DNA from: Chiridota heheva
Lineage: Eukaryota > Echinodermata > Holothuroidea > Apodida > Chiridotidae
DNA length: 64,000 nucleotides
Assembly: GCA_020152595.1 (NCBI GenBank)
Contig: JAIGNY010000088.1
Span: 470,001 to 534,000, forward strand
Direction: 5' to 3'
This document shows, one piece after another, positions 1-11,969 of this stretch; within the stretch, counting starts at the first letter, position 1, and every line of letters starts with the position of its first letter. The position numbers were made by a program, and so were the translations under genes. Below the pieces are notes generated by a model. The model saw only the letters and a list, made by a program, of their open reading frames with translations, had not been told where the DNA came from and ran no database searches.

Positions 1-608
1 TTATGTTGCCAGCTTAGAGAGGGTTGAAATGATCAACATCATTTCTTCATATTCTTTCATAGCTTGATATTCATTATTACAGAATATCCATTTTTGCCCA
101 AAGATAAGCCAATTTGATACCTACTTGAAAACCTATTTAAAGATCTTATGAATAGGTTTTGATTTGATGAAACGCAAAGTTTTCAAATATAAGCTACATG
201 ATGAAGCTAAGTGCAACCTAGAGCACATTATCACTTTCAGTTAATAATAACTTGACACATTTTCAATGCCTGGATTGTTTTCAACTTGCTCCAATGTGAC
301 ACTTTTCCAAGAGGCCTAAAGTTGTTGAGATTTTCATTAGAGTAGTGAAGTTCATTTTAGAGGGTAACACAAGTTATTGAATATGTAAATATAGGTCTTC
401 CCAAGTTGTGAATCTTCATCACCATATTCTTCTAGATATGCAAATTATTTACACTAAGATGTTAAAGGGCCCCAAACCAAAACATGAGGGTTACAGACTC
501 ATAAATATTCAGAAAACCTTTTTGACCTTTGTGGAGAAACTTTCTCTGATATCAATATTTATACTGCTTATCTGAGATTCAAAAGCAATAAAACAAAAAG
601 ACGTCATC
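1..608. other. No feature recognised
   Basis: AT-rich non-coding sequence. No open frame with family resemblance and no clear repeat boundary was seen. It presumably belongs to the long downstream intron of the Cav3 gene. Confidence 0.5.
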
Positions 609-616
609 ATGTATGG

Positions 617-799
617 CAGGGCCGTAATTCGCATCCGGAAAGTGAGGGAAGAGGGAAAGGGGGGGGAAATGACCTCTTAAACTCTTAGACAAAAAGTGGG
701 GGGACAAGAGGAAAGTTTCTCCAAATTGTACCGAATGTTAAAAATTATACGGAAAAGTAGGGGACATGTCCACCTTGTCCTCCGGGAATTATGGCCCTG
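617..799. mobile_element. Short inverted-repeat element, CAGGGCC ends
   Basis: The left end CAGGGCCGTAATTC and the right end GAATTATGGCCCTG form an imperfect inverted repeat of about 20 bp around a G-rich (AGGGAAGAGG, GGGGGG) and C-rich interior. A CAGGG end is typical of hAT-type elements, but no convincing 8-bp target duplication is left: ATGTATGG on the left, ACTATGGG on the right. Confidence 0.5.
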
Positions 800-3284
800 A
801 CTATGGGTATAGTCCACCTTAATTTAGACCCCATACTGGCTGTGACCCCTAGACATGAGTACCCCCTCCCCCACCTGAGGGTCGAACAATAGTTTTAAGA
901 AAATTCCTGTTTTTGCATCAATCGTACATTTAAGAAACTAACTTCTTAACAAAATTATGTATTGCGAATGTTCTTGTAAACAAATTTGACCTAAGGCAAC
1001 ATGATAATATGCATGAGAAGAATAACCGTATAAAATTAAAATTTTGCGAACACTGGCAGGACATTGGCCTCTACTCCTCTAACAACTGAAAAGGAAGAGC
1101 ACTCTTCTCTCATCTGCCAAACAATTCTTTCTGAAAAGTTTCTTATTGATGAGAAAAGGAAATCACTCTTTGAACAAAACATATTAATACAAAGAAAGTT
1201 AGAGATATGCCGACTCTAGAGTATTTGATTTCATAGGCAGCCGTGTTTCCCTCAAGTGTTTAAACTTAGTTACCATGGATACCTTATATGATGTCATACC
1301 CACTGACATGCAAATCAGAGTAATTACTTAAGAACCATTGCAATTAATCACAGTGAAACAAGGTATGACATCGAAGAAATGGTTTGAAATGGATTGCTAT
1401 TATACTTACTGGTTTTGGCATTAAAAACTTACATTAAGAAAATCCTCATTATAGGGAGCATACTGATATTTTCAAGATTGTGAATTAATTGATATTATTT
1501 AAAACTTTGGAAGTGTGACTTCTTGATATTTTCATGTTTTGAAATTGATTAATCAATTAATCAATTAAAAATGGAATTGGAAAAAGGGGTATTAATTATT
1601 TCTAGATTTGAAGAGAATTAATTGATAATTTCCAGCTTTGGGGATTAATTGATATATTGTATCTTTAAAACAGATGATAATTTGAATGGGATTAATTGAT
1701 CATTTTAATTGAAGATTTTGAATGGGATTAATTGATCATTTTAATTGAAGAGATTAATTGTTATTTCAAGATTTCAGCATATCTTATAAAACTTTAATAA
1801 TTGATATTTTAAAATTGATATTTTAATATTTGAGGGGATAAATTGATAAAAAAAATATATTTTATTTTAATAGTATTTGACATTTTGAATCTTTGGAAGG
1901 GATGATTGGAAATTTAAGTACTATTTTAAGTTTATTAAGTGGATTTCTTAACAATTGGAGAGATAGAATATTACCTTTATTTTTGGAATGGGAGGACCAG
2001 GTGAACTGCATTTAGAAAAAAGTCATCATGGGGGGGTTGTCACAATTGTGGTCTCTTTGCACTTAAAAGCCCACAAAAAAATGTGTGACTAGCAATTAAA
2101 AAAATACAGAGGGTAAATTTACATAAGGAAATAGTAACTTTCGCCCTGTCATACATCAAGAGGAATTTAAATAGAAACATAAATTTGCATATTTTGGCCT
2201 GAAAATTCAAAATGCTCTAAAATAGTCAATTTTTAACCAATTTGCATGACTTGTTTTGCTATTTTCATCATTTTTAAAGTAATTTAGCATAGCTTGCTGC
2301 TACACGTCCATATACTTTTAAGATAGGGCTTATATCCCAAACAAGCAATACTGAAAACCTTATACCTTTCCAGATGATGACTGAATAAATATAATGTTTA
2401 GTCAAACAGATGTGCAGTTTGCTACAGGCACATAGTGATACAAATGGCACATCTCCTCCAGCAATCAGAATTCTGATATACATATCCATTTTTTCCTTCC
2501 AAATCAATATCTTTTGTATGGTGATTTTTTTGCATGATTTTGTGGTTTTGTCCCCACACACACACACACTTTTGGTACAGAAACCCTGCCCATGCTGATA
2601 TACAACCAGTGACCATCAAGTGTAGATTCCCAAGTAATGTTGCACATGACTCCTCCTTGTAATACTTCTTAAGAAGGTTGTGAGGGAGAAGGGATGAACC
2701 CATAGCTCTTTCTGAGGGAGCCGAGTCTCCTACCTAATTTTCAATACGATTACAGCCAGATATCATATTGAAATAAAAAGTAATATAAAATAAAAGCAAC
2801 GATTCTGATTGGTCATAGAACAAATACCGACAGCCAATCAATAACCGCCACAGAAGTGACTTGCACACTGCAGATACACACACACAATGCGTACAATCAC
2901 GACTTAATTAGAAACAATCCACAACGTTAAACATATGCATCGTAATTTTACAAATTTGACTGAGATGTGACTTCTTCTTTAATAATAAAGGTATACTATA
3001 TCTTACAAATATATATTCCACCCAAACATACATTAAAGTGAAAACACACTATTCTAAGGTACAGCAATTGCAATAGTAATATGCTCTTTTTCATTAAATG
3101 ATAAAACAAATTACACATAGTAAGTTTGTTGCCTATATAAGCACATGCAATAACAGAACTACTGTATTAATCTATACCTTTTCATTCATCTTTTTGGTTC
3201 CTTTTTCAAATAATAAATACGTTTATGATTATATTTCTGACCCATGGATACCCAAAACTACACTTAAATGAACCCTTCCATAAA

Positions 3285-3602
3285 ACCATAAATGTGGGCC
3301 TTATTTTCACTAAAAGTCTGATCTAGGGGGAGAGGATTCTAATCATCACACAATTAAATGTCTTGTCAGCTTAATCAAGATTATTTCACCCATATAACAG
3401 TACCAGCCCAAGGCCCAGTAATCCGTTAAAGCCAGTCTTTCAGTGGTAGATCATAACTGCTATCAACAGAGCCTGCAATGTGGGCCTTATTTTTACTAAA
3501 ATCTGGTCTGATCTAGGGGAAGAGGGTTCTAATCATCACACAATTAAATGTCTTGTCAGCTTAATCAAGATTATTTCACCTATATAACAGTGCCAGCCCA
3601 CT
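3285..3602 (+). repeat. Pair of ~130-bp direct repeats
   Basis: The stretch from TGTGGGCCTTATTTTCACT to ATATAACAGTACCAGCCCA occurs twice, about 190 bp apart. The same pair is found in the second 4.6-kb unit at about 7885-8010 and 8075-8197. The right-hand copy abuts the inserted element at 3589; the left-hand copy contains the same TIR-like AGTACCAGCCCA without the rest of the element. Confidence 0.8.
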
Positions 3603-4212
3603 GGTCTGAACATTAGCGTAGGCAGGTTTTTGTTTGGGGGGGGCTACTCATTGGTATGAATTTTGACCCGTGACAGTATCTAAGCGGAGCGCCACCATGG
3701 GTTGGCGCGTAGCGTTCAGAGAATTTTTTCCAATAAATGCTGCCTATAGATTGCCGGAAATGGCACTTCCCAGGCCAAAAACTTGCAAATTTGAGGCTGT
3801 TTTTCTTTGATTGTTTTTCTTTGATTGCATCTGTACGATACATAGGCATATAGGTGTAATTTAATTTTTGTAAATATGGGATGGGGGGGGGGGGGCCATG
3901 GTCCCCGTGGCCCCCCCTCTGGCTACGCCAGTGGGTCTGAAGGCCCAATAGTCCGAAGATTCAATAGTTTGAAATGAAGGTCCGATAGTCTGAAGGTTCA
4001 ATAGTCCAAATGATCAAAAGTCTGAAGGCCCAATAGTCTGTAGGCATACCCTAGCCCTAACCCTTACCTTTGGACTATTAGGCCTTTGGACTATTGAATC
4101 TCGGACTATTAGGCCTTTTCTTTTGAACTATTGAACTTTCGGACAAGTGGGCCTTTATTTTGGACTAGTGAACCTTCAGACTATTGGGCCTTCAAACCAG
4201 TGGGCGGACACC
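3589..4212. mobile_element. Palindromic GGACTATTG-array element with 8-bp target duplication (copy 1)
   Basis: The left terminus AGTGCCAGCCCACTGG and the right terminus CCAGTGGGCGGACACC are inverted repeats, flanked by TATATAAC (3581-3588) and CATATAAC (4213-4220), an 8-bp target duplication with one mismatch. The interior is an array of a ~16-bp motif, AAGGCCCAATAGTCCG on the left arm and its reverse complement GGACTATTGGGCCTTC on the right arm, so most of the element can fold into one long hairpin. It is interrupted by a nested element at 3611-3933. It has no coding capacity, so it is non-autonomous. Confidence 0.75.
3611..3933. mobile_element. hAT-like GGCGTAGCC element nested in the palindromic element (copy 1)
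   Basis: The ends CATTAGCGTAGGCAGG and CTGGCTACGCCAGTG are inverted repeats. The perfect 8-bp direct repeat GGTCTGAA flanks it (3603-3610 and 3934-3941), showing insertion into the palindromic element. Eight-bp target duplications and CAGTGGCG-type ends are typical of the hAT superfamily. The interior is 323 bp with G-rich ends and no transposase. Confidence 0.75.
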
Positions 4213-4352
4213 CATATAACATCCCATTCTTGGTTGAAATCAAACCAACGCACTGCCTTAATGCACCTAAGTAGATCTCTACCATTGGCCCAACCAATTG
4301 GCCTAACCAATGGTGAGAGAATTAAAAAAATCTAATCGACACAGAGAAAATT

Positions 4353-4600
4353 AAAGGAGCACACGGCTGAAATGTTAGGGCGTATTATTCTTGAGTCTCT
4401 AAAATATGCAAGTCTTGCATTCTCAAGGTCGGACATCTGGGAATGCAAGACACGAAGATGTAACAATGCTTTTTTGACAATCTCAAACTTCAGTCAAAGG
4501 GGAAAACAAACAGTCAGTTATCATTGCAGTCAATGGGAGAAAAACATCTTTTTTGTCATTTTTGCAGGGGTGAAATTAATGATGTAATGAACAAATTACA
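4353..4600 (+). repeat. Left part of a TTAAAGGAGC-type element (copy 1)
   Basis: ATTAAAGGAGCACACGGCTG followed by AAATGTTAGGGCG matches the left end of the TTAA-bounded family seen complete at 31576 and 40225. The right end was not found here. The duplicated counterpart lies at about 8936. Confidence 0.4.
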
Positions 4601-4653
4601 TTATATTCTGTTGTTTCATTAAGGAAGAGGGGAGGGAGGGGGAGGGGAGGACC

Positions 4654-4910
4654 CAGGGCATAACTAATGGATTTTCAAAACACCACTAATCTATGGAGAT
4701 GGCATTAAAAGTTGTCAAACCAGAGGTTCCTTAACAACACTATCCGTTAACAACACTAAATTTCACAAGACAATTTTGTTTTGGTCCACAAGACCATTAT
4801 TTGGATTTATGAGATCACTATTAGTAGACAAGACCACACTAAATTAGGCCCTGACAGGGCCTCTGAAAGTCCCCCCCCCCCCCCACACACACACTCTGGC
4901 TATGCCCCTG
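4654..4910. mobile_element. GGCATAGCC-type short inverted-repeat element (copy 1)
   Basis: The left end CAGGGCATAACTAATGG and the right end CTCTGGCTATGCCCCTG are inverted. The C-run and CACA tract at 4870-4895 lie just inside the right end. The second copy is at about 9228-9628. No clear target duplication. Confidence 0.5.
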
Positions 4911-7900
4911 AATGAGAGCTTTGTTATTGCAAAATTCCCATGAATCATCCAAACGATACCCTCACTTTGCAACCAAATGTTAACGAGTTACAAGTTATTA
5001 TTTGTTGTTGTAATGAAAATGACATGAACAGGCTGTAGCTCTCAGTATTTTGTTCTTCCCTCTGTAAGGGATAAAAGATATTGTATCAAGGTCTTAAGTC
5101 CCTTGATTCTAACACATATCAATCATAAGACAATCAACAGCATAAAATAAATCATTAACAGCTGTATGAGCGACACCAATAAAACAGCTTCATACAGCTA
5201 GAAATAAAAGATAGGATCATAGCATATGAGACTGAATGTTGACACTCATTCATAATTCTTTATTTATAATTATACAGAAAATACCGCTTTTGACATTCAA
5301 TGGCAACAACCCTCACCAATAAAAATGAATCATTGATGATATATTAATACTGGTATTTCTTTTTTAGAATACTACCTCGACCATGCCATCTTTCAGGAAG
5401 TTAAAACTTCCTTTTTTTCCTAAAAATTCCTTTTTTTGCATCAATCGTACATTTAAGAAACTAACTTCTTTACAAAATTCTGTATTGCGAATGTTCTCGT
5501 AAACAAATTTGACCTAAGGCAATGTGATAATATGCATGAGAAGAATAACCGCATAAAATTAAAATTTTGCGAACACTGGCAGGACATTGGCCTCTACTCT
5601 TCCAACAACTGAAAAGAAAGAGCACTCTTCTCTTATCTGCCAAAGAATTCTTTCTGAAAAGTTTCTTATTGATGAGAAAAGGAAATCACTCTTTGAACAA
5701 AACATATTAATACAAAAAAAAGTTAGAGATATGCCGACTCCAGAGTATTTGATTTCATAGGCAGCCGTGTTTCCCTCAAGTGTTTCAATGAGTTACCATA
5801 GATACCTCATATGATGTCATACCCACTGACATGCAAATCAGAGTAATTACTTAAGAACCATTGCAATTAATCACAGTGAAACAAGGTATGACATCGAAGA
5901 AATGGTTTGAAATGGATTGCTATTATACTTACTGGTTTTGGCATTAAAAACTTACATTAAGAAAATCCTCATTATAGGGAGCATACTGATATTTTCAAGA
6001 TTGTGAATTAATTGATATTATTTAAAACTTTGGAAGTGACTTCTTGATATTTTCATGTTTTGAAATTGATTAATCAATTAATCAATTAAAAAATGGAATT
6101 GGAAAGGGGTATTAATTATTTCTAGATTTGAAGAGAATTAATTGATAATTTCCAGCTTTGGGGATTAATTGATATATTGTATCTTTGAAAAGATGATAAT
6201 TTGAATGGGATTAATTGATCATTTTAATTGAAGATTTTGAATGGGATTAATTGATCATTTTAATTAAAGGGATTAATTATTATTTCAAGATTTCAGCATA
6301 TCTTATAAAACTTTAATAATTGATATTTTAAAATTGATATTTTAATATTTGAGGGGATAAATTGATAAAATTCATTTTTTATTTTGGTAGTATTTGACAT
6401 TTTGAATCTTTGGAAGGTATTAATGGAAATTTAAGTACTATTTTAAGTTTATTAAGTGGATTTTCAACAATTGGAGAGATAGAATATTACCTTTATTTTT
6501 GGAATGGGAGGACCAGGTGAACTGCAGTTAGAAAAAAGTCATCATGGCGGAGATGTCACAATTATTGTCTTTTTGCACTTAAAAGCCCACGAAAAAATGT
6601 GTGACTAGCAATTAAAAAAAAAAACAGAGGGTAAATTTACATAAGGAAATAGTAACTTCCGCCCTGTCATACATCAAGAGGAATTGAAATAGGAACACAA
6701 ATTTGCATATTTTGGCCTGAAAATTCAAAATGCTCTGAAATAGTCAATTTTTAACCGATTTGCATGAATTGTTTTGAAATTTCCATCATTTTTAAAGTAA
6801 TTTAGCATAGGTTGCTGCTACATGTCCATATACCTTTAAGATAAGGCTCATATCTCAAACAATCAATACTGAAAACCTTATACCTTTCCAGATGATGACT
6901 GAATAAAATATAAGGTTTACTCAAAAAGATGTACAGGTTTGCTACAGGCACAAGCTGATACAAATGGCACATCCTCTTCAGCAATCAGAATTCTGATATA
7001 CATATCTATTTTTTCCCTTCCAAATTTGTGTCTTTTGTATGGTATTTTTTTGGGCATGATTTTGTGGTTTTGTCCCCCAACACACTTGACTTTGTCCCAC
7101 CCACCCTCCACTTTTGGTACAGAAACCCTGCCCATCATGCTGATATACAACCAGTGATCATCAACTGTAGATTCCCAAGTAATGTTGCACATGACTCCTC
7201 CTTGTAATACTTCTTAAGAAGGTTGTGAGGGAGGAGGGATGAACCCATAGCTCTTTCTGAGGGAGCCGAGTCTCCTACCTAATTTTCAATACGATTACAG
7301 CCAGATATCATATTGAAATAAAAAGTAATATAAAATAAAAGCAACGATTCTGATTGGTCATAGAACAAATACCGACAGCCAATCAATAACCGCCACAGAA
7401 GTGACTTGCACACTGCAGATACACACACACACAATGCGTACAATACGTACTTAATTAGAAACAATCCACAACGTTAAACATATGCATCGCAATTTTACAA
7501 ATTTGACTGAGATGTGACTTCTTCTTTAATAATAAAGGTATACTATATCTTACAAATATATATTCCACCCAAACATACATTAAAGTGAAAACACACTATT
7601 CTAAGGTACAGCAATTGCAATAGTAATATGCTCTTTTTCATTAAATGATAAAACAAATTACACATAGTAAGTTTGTTGCCTATATAAGCACATGCAATAA
7701 CAGAACCACTGTATTAATTTTTACCTTTTCATTCATCTTTTTGGTTCCTTTTTCAAATGATAAATACGTTTATAATTATATTTCCGACCCATGGATACCA
7801 AAAACTACACTTAAATGACCGCTTCCATAAAACCATTAACTTTAAATGAACCCAGTTTTGTTTAATGCCAGTCTTTCATAAAACCATAAATGTGGGCCTT

Positions 7901-8184
7901 ATTTTCACTAAAAAGTCTGATCTAGGGGAGAGGATTCTAATCATCACACAATTAAATGTCTTGTCAGCTTAATCAAGATTATTTCACCCATATAACAGTA
8001 CCAGCCCAAGGCCCAGTAATCGTTAAAGCCAGTCTTTCAGTGGTAGATCATAACTGCTATCAACAGAGCCTGCAATGTGGGCCTTATTTTCACTAAAATC
8101 TGGTCTGATCTAGGGGAAGAGGGTTCTAATCATCACACAATTAAATGTCTTGTCAGCTTAATCAAGATTATTTCACCATATAAC

Positions 8185-8797
8185 AGTGCCAGCCCACTGG
8201 TCTGAACATTGGCGTAGGCAGGTTTTTTTGTTTGGGGAGGGGGCTACTCATTGGTATGAATTTTGACCCGTGACAGTATCTAAGCGGAGCGCCACCATGG
8301 GTTGGGCGTAGCGTTCAGAGAATTTTTTCCAATAAATGCTGCCTATAGATTGCGGAAATGGCACTTCCCAGGCCAAAACTTGCAAATTTGAGGCTGTTTT
8401 TCTTTGATTGTTTTTCTTTGATTGCATCTGTACGATACATAGGCATATAGGTGTAATTTAATTTTTGTAAATATGGGATGGGGCCATGGTCCCCGTGGCC
8501 CCCCTCTGGCTACGCCAGTGGGTCTGAAGGCCCAATAGTCCGAAGATTCAATAGTTTGAAATGAAGGTCCGATAGTCTGAAGGTTTAACAGTCCAAATGA
8601 TCAAAAGTCTGAAGGCCCAATAGTCTGTAGGCATACCCTAACCCTTACCTTTGGACTATTAGGCCTTTAATTGGACTATTAAACCTTCGGACTATGAAGC
8701 CTTTTCTTTTAAACTATTGAACCTTTGGACAAGTGGGCCTTTATTTTGGACTAGTGAACCTTCAGACTATTGGGCCTTCAAACCAGTGGGCGGACCC
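8185..8797. mobile_element. Palindromic GGACTATTG-array element with 8-bp target duplication (copy 2)
   Basis: Duplicated counterpart of the element at 3589. Here the flanking target duplication is perfect: CATATAAC at 8177-8184 and 8798-8805. The right arm is a little shorter than in copy 1. It contains the nested element at 8207-8520. Confidence 0.78.
8207..8520. mobile_element. hAT-like GGCGTAGCC element, nested (copy 2)
   Basis: The ends are CATTGGCGTAGGCAGG and CTGGCTACGCCAGTG, flanked by GGTCTGAA on both sides (8199-8206, 8521-8528). Same insertion as 3611-3933, so it predates the 4.6-kb duplication. Confidence 0.75.
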
Positions 8798-9366
8798 CAT
8801 ATAACACCCCATTCTTGATTGAAATCAAACCAACGCACTGCCTTAATGAACCATGGTAGATCTTTACCATTGGCCCAACCAATTAGCCTAACTAATGGTG
8901 TGAGAGATTTAAGAAAATCTAATCGATACAGAGAAAATTAAAGGAGCACTCGGCTGAAATGTGAGAGCGTATTATTCTTGAGTCTCTAAATATGCAAGTC
9001 TTGCATTCTCAAGGTCGGATATCGGGAATGCAAGACACGGAGATGTAACAATGCTTTTTTGACAATCTCAAACTTCAGTCAAAGGGGAAAACAAACAGTC
9101 AGTTATCATTGCAGTCAATGGGAGAAAAACATCTTTTTTGTCATTTTTGCAGGGGTGAGATTAATGATGTAATGAACAATTTATACTATATTCTGTTGTT
9201 TCATTAAGGAAGAGGGGGAGGGGCAGGACCCAGGGCATAATTAATTAATTTTCACAACACCACTAATCTATGAAGATTGCACCAAAAGTCGTCAAACCAG
9301 AGGTTCCTTAACAACACTATCCGTTAACAACACTAAATTTCACAAGACAAGTTTGTTTTTGTTTTG

Positions 9367-9497
9367 GTCTAAGGTCAAAAGACCAGATCATTCTAGAGGT
9401 AGGAAGTAAAGAAAACAGGGGAGAATGAGGACAAAAGGTCAGAAAGCTATGATTGTGAGGAGAGGTGCATGGTTGAAACAAAAACAAAGTAGAGAGG
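9367..9497 (+). repeat. Extra segment in copy 2, related to 14288-14412
   Basis: This segment interrupts the alignment between the two 4.6-kb units: copy 1 reads straight through from TTTTGTTTTGG to TCCACAAGACC near 4780. Its body GATCATTCTAGAGGTAGGAA and the following A/G-rich text recur at 14291-14412. Its identity is unknown; it may be a fragment of a dispersed element. Confidence 0.6.
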
Positions 9498-10242
9498 GTC
9501 CACAAGACCACTATTTGGATTTATGAGATCACTATTAGTAGACTAGTCTACACTAAATTAGGCTCTGACAGGGCCTCTGAAAGGGGGCTCTTTCCCCTCC
9601 CCCTTAACCCACTCTGGCTATGCCCCTGAATGAGAGCTTTGTTATTTCAAAATTCCCATGAATCATACAAACGATACCCTCACTTTGCAACCAAATTTAA
9701 CGAGTCACAAGTTATAATTTGTTGTTGTAATGAAAATGCCATGAACAGGCTGTAGCTCTCAGTATTTTGTTCTTCCCTCTGTAAGGGATTAAAGATATTG
9801 TATCAAGGTCTTAAGTCCCTTGATTCTAACACATATCAATCATAAGACAATCAACAGCATAAAATAAATCATTAACAGCTGTATGAGCGACACCAATAAA
9901 ACAACTTCATACAGCTAGAAATAAAAGATAGGATCATAGCATATGAGACTGAATGTTGACACTCATTCATAATTTCTTTATTTATAATTATACAGAAAAT
10001 ACCGCTTTTGACATTCAATGGCAACAACCCTCACCAATAAAAATGAATCATTGATGATATATTAATAATGGTATTTCTTTTTTAGAATACTACCTCAATC
10101 ATGCCATCTTTCAGGAAGTTAAAACTGTTTCACCTAAATAGGAATTTCACATACATTAAGGTTTGCTTTTTTTTTTTTTTTCTGTAACTCCAAAATGAGT
10201 TGGGGGCTGGGGGAATTCATGTGGGTTGGGACATTACTTACA

Positions 10243-10400
10243 TTAAAGGAATATTCCTGCGAATTTTCATTTACATATATAGAAACAAATTAGTGAAAAA
10301 AAACATGTTGATAATGATAACTTATTCTGTTTTAGGGCTATTACATTTCAAAGATATTAAAGTACAAAATCTTCCAAAATTATTATTATTTGAAAAAAAT
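10243..10400 (+). repeat. Left end of a TTAAAGGAATATTCC element (fragment)
   Basis: TTAAAGGAATATTCCTGCG followed by a region like the left arm of the complete element at 11970. The right arm is missing; another palindrome begins at 10461. Confidence 0.55.
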
Positions 10401-10460
10401 TAATTTAAATATTTTTTTGCCTGGAGAGAAAATGGATGCCACTGTATAGAGCAATCAAAA

Positions 10461-10913
10461 CAATTGACCTCTCTGAGTTAGTTTATTTACAGCTTTTTAA
10501 TCAATCACCACTGGAATTGGCATAGCAACAAACTCTGCATAAGTAAGTGGGCAAAAATCCTATGAGGTATCAATACAGTACAGCTAGCTAGCGGCAGTCA
10601 ATGCATAAAACAAATTTCTGCACACATAGACTGAGTGACAAGCAAACAAAACTTGCGCCTATGGCCCTAATAGATCTGCCTTTGTAAATCCGATTTCCGT
10701 TAACTACAACAGTTTAAGATTCCTTTTGCTAAAAATTCTTAAAGATCCGGAGAGAGGGCCATAAATGTATCAAAGCTTGCGGCAGGCAACATGGACATCT
10801 AAATGTCAATACATTGGTCACGCATAATTGCGATTTTAGGTGTGTTTGCCCCACTTAGTTACTGCATTGCTATGGTGGGCGTGGCCTATTTCCTTACTCT
10901 GAGAGGTCAATTG
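10461..10913. mobile_element. Palindromic element with CAATTGACCTCTCTGAG ends
   Basis: CAATTGACCTCTCTGAGTTA at the left and TTACTCTGAGAGGTCAATTG at the right are inverted. Inversion also extends inward: CAACAAACTCTGC and GTAAGTGGGCAAA on the left, TTTGCCCCACTTAGTTACTG on the right. About 450 bp, non-coding. Confidence 0.65.
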
Positions 10914-11026
10914 ATGGTGTTACTGTTATAACTATAAGACTCTTTTTCATATTCGTAGCACCCTGATTAATTCATTAAGATATGAAGTCTTAGATAGCTT
11001 TGCTGGCTATAATGCTTTTCAATTTC

Positions 11027-11500
11027 TCTGTGCATAAAAGTGAACCAATTATTCAAGCAATTAATGCATGCATTTTCCCCCACAAATGTTCCCATTTCAT
11101 AATTTTACATTATATTTGCTGAGGAAAGTGAACAAACAAGTACAAAAATGACCCAGATCATATCATTGTTTATGATGGCCTATGAACAAACAGACATTTC
11201 CCTTTCCTTTTAACAATAAATACAAAAAGTGAAAACTAGAAACGAAAATGAAACAATTTTTCTGTGCATAAAAGTGATCCAATTATTTAAGCAATTAATG
11301 CATGCATTTTCCTTCTACAAATGTTCCCATTTCATTATTTTACATTATATCTGCTGAGGAAAGTGAACGAACAAGTACAAAAATAAGCCAGATCTGTATC
11401 ATTGTTTATGATGGCCTATGAACAAACAGACATCTCCCTTTCTTTTAACAATAAATACAACAAGTGAAAACTAAAAAAAAGTGAAAACTAGAAATGTAAA
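11027..11500 (+). repeat. Two tandem copies of a ~235-bp sequence
   Basis: The stretch starting CTGTGCATAAAAGTGA and running through ATGATGGCCTATGAACAAAC to AAAAGTGAAAACTAGAAA is present at about 11027-11261 and again at 11262-11500 with minor differences. Confidence 0.85.
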
Positions 11501-11648
11501 ATGAAACAAAAAATACAAAAAGAAAGTTTCAATTTGCATATTTGTTTTTTTATATCCAATTGTCTTTAACAATTACTTTAAGTGTTTGACACTGCAATCA
11601 AACACTAACATACAAATAACTTCATTGAAAATGTTGTTGTCCTATTGG

Positions 11649-11839
11649 CAGTGGCAGTACTATGGGGAAATTCCCCCCACCCCTCACCTTCCCGCCATGA
11701 GATCACTTTGCCACTTACCCTAATAAATTTTGGAAAGTGACACACTTTATCTGATTAATAGGCTTTTGCCCCCTCCCATGAGACAAAATTTTTTTCTTCC
11801 CCCCCAACCCCCAAGACCAAAAACCTGGCATCACCACTG
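11649..11839. mobile_element. hAT-like element with 8-bp target duplication
   Basis: It starts CAGTGGCAGT and ends TCACCACTG. The 8 bases outside are CCTATTGG (11641-11648) and CGTATTGG (11840-11847), 7 of 8 matching. At 191 bp, with C-rich interior tracts and no coding, it is a non-autonomous (MITE) copy. Confidence 0.7.
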
Positions 11840-11969
11840 CGTATTGGGTGCATCACCTAGAAAAACCTTACCCTCCCAAAAGAGGTGAGTCTTTTGGGCA
11901 ATTTTAGCTGGACTATTGCTGATGACCATTTGTTGTTTTGGCTTCTCAATCATGGGACCAAACAATGTA

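Larger units (their letters stand above)
900..5415. repeat. Tandem segmental duplication, copy 1 (~4.5 kb)
   Basis: First of two head-to-tail copies. It begins at AAATTCCTGTTTTTGCATCA and ends at TCAGGAAGTTAAAACTT; the same boundaries recur near 5422 and 10128. The order of all internal landmarks is the same: an AT-rich ATTAATTGAT-type degenerate repeat (about 1490-1860), a CACA run (2558), two ~130-bp direct repeats (about 3285-3410 and 3475-3600), nested DNA elements (3589-4212) and a GCATAGCC-type element (4654-4910). By eye the copies differ by scattered substitutions and short indels. No protein-coding gene was recognised in it. Confidence 0.93.
5422..10128. repeat. Tandem segmental duplication, copy 2 (~4.7 kb)
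   Basis: Second copy of the block at 900-5415, in the same orientation and almost abutting it. It carries one extra ~130-bp segment (about 9367-9497) absent from copy 1, and shortened homopolymers such as the G-run near 8480. Reading frames are as broken as in copy 1, so no selection on an encoded protein is visible. Confidence 0.93.

Noticed and set aside
800..807. 8-bp target duplication for the CAGGGCC element
   Set aside because: ATGTATGG and ACTATGGG share only TATGG with a shift; not convincing.
2274..2703. Minus-strand frames in copy 1 of the 4.6-kb duplication
   Set aside because: The equivalent region in copy 2 (about 6800-7240) is broken by different indels, so there is no sign of coding constraint.
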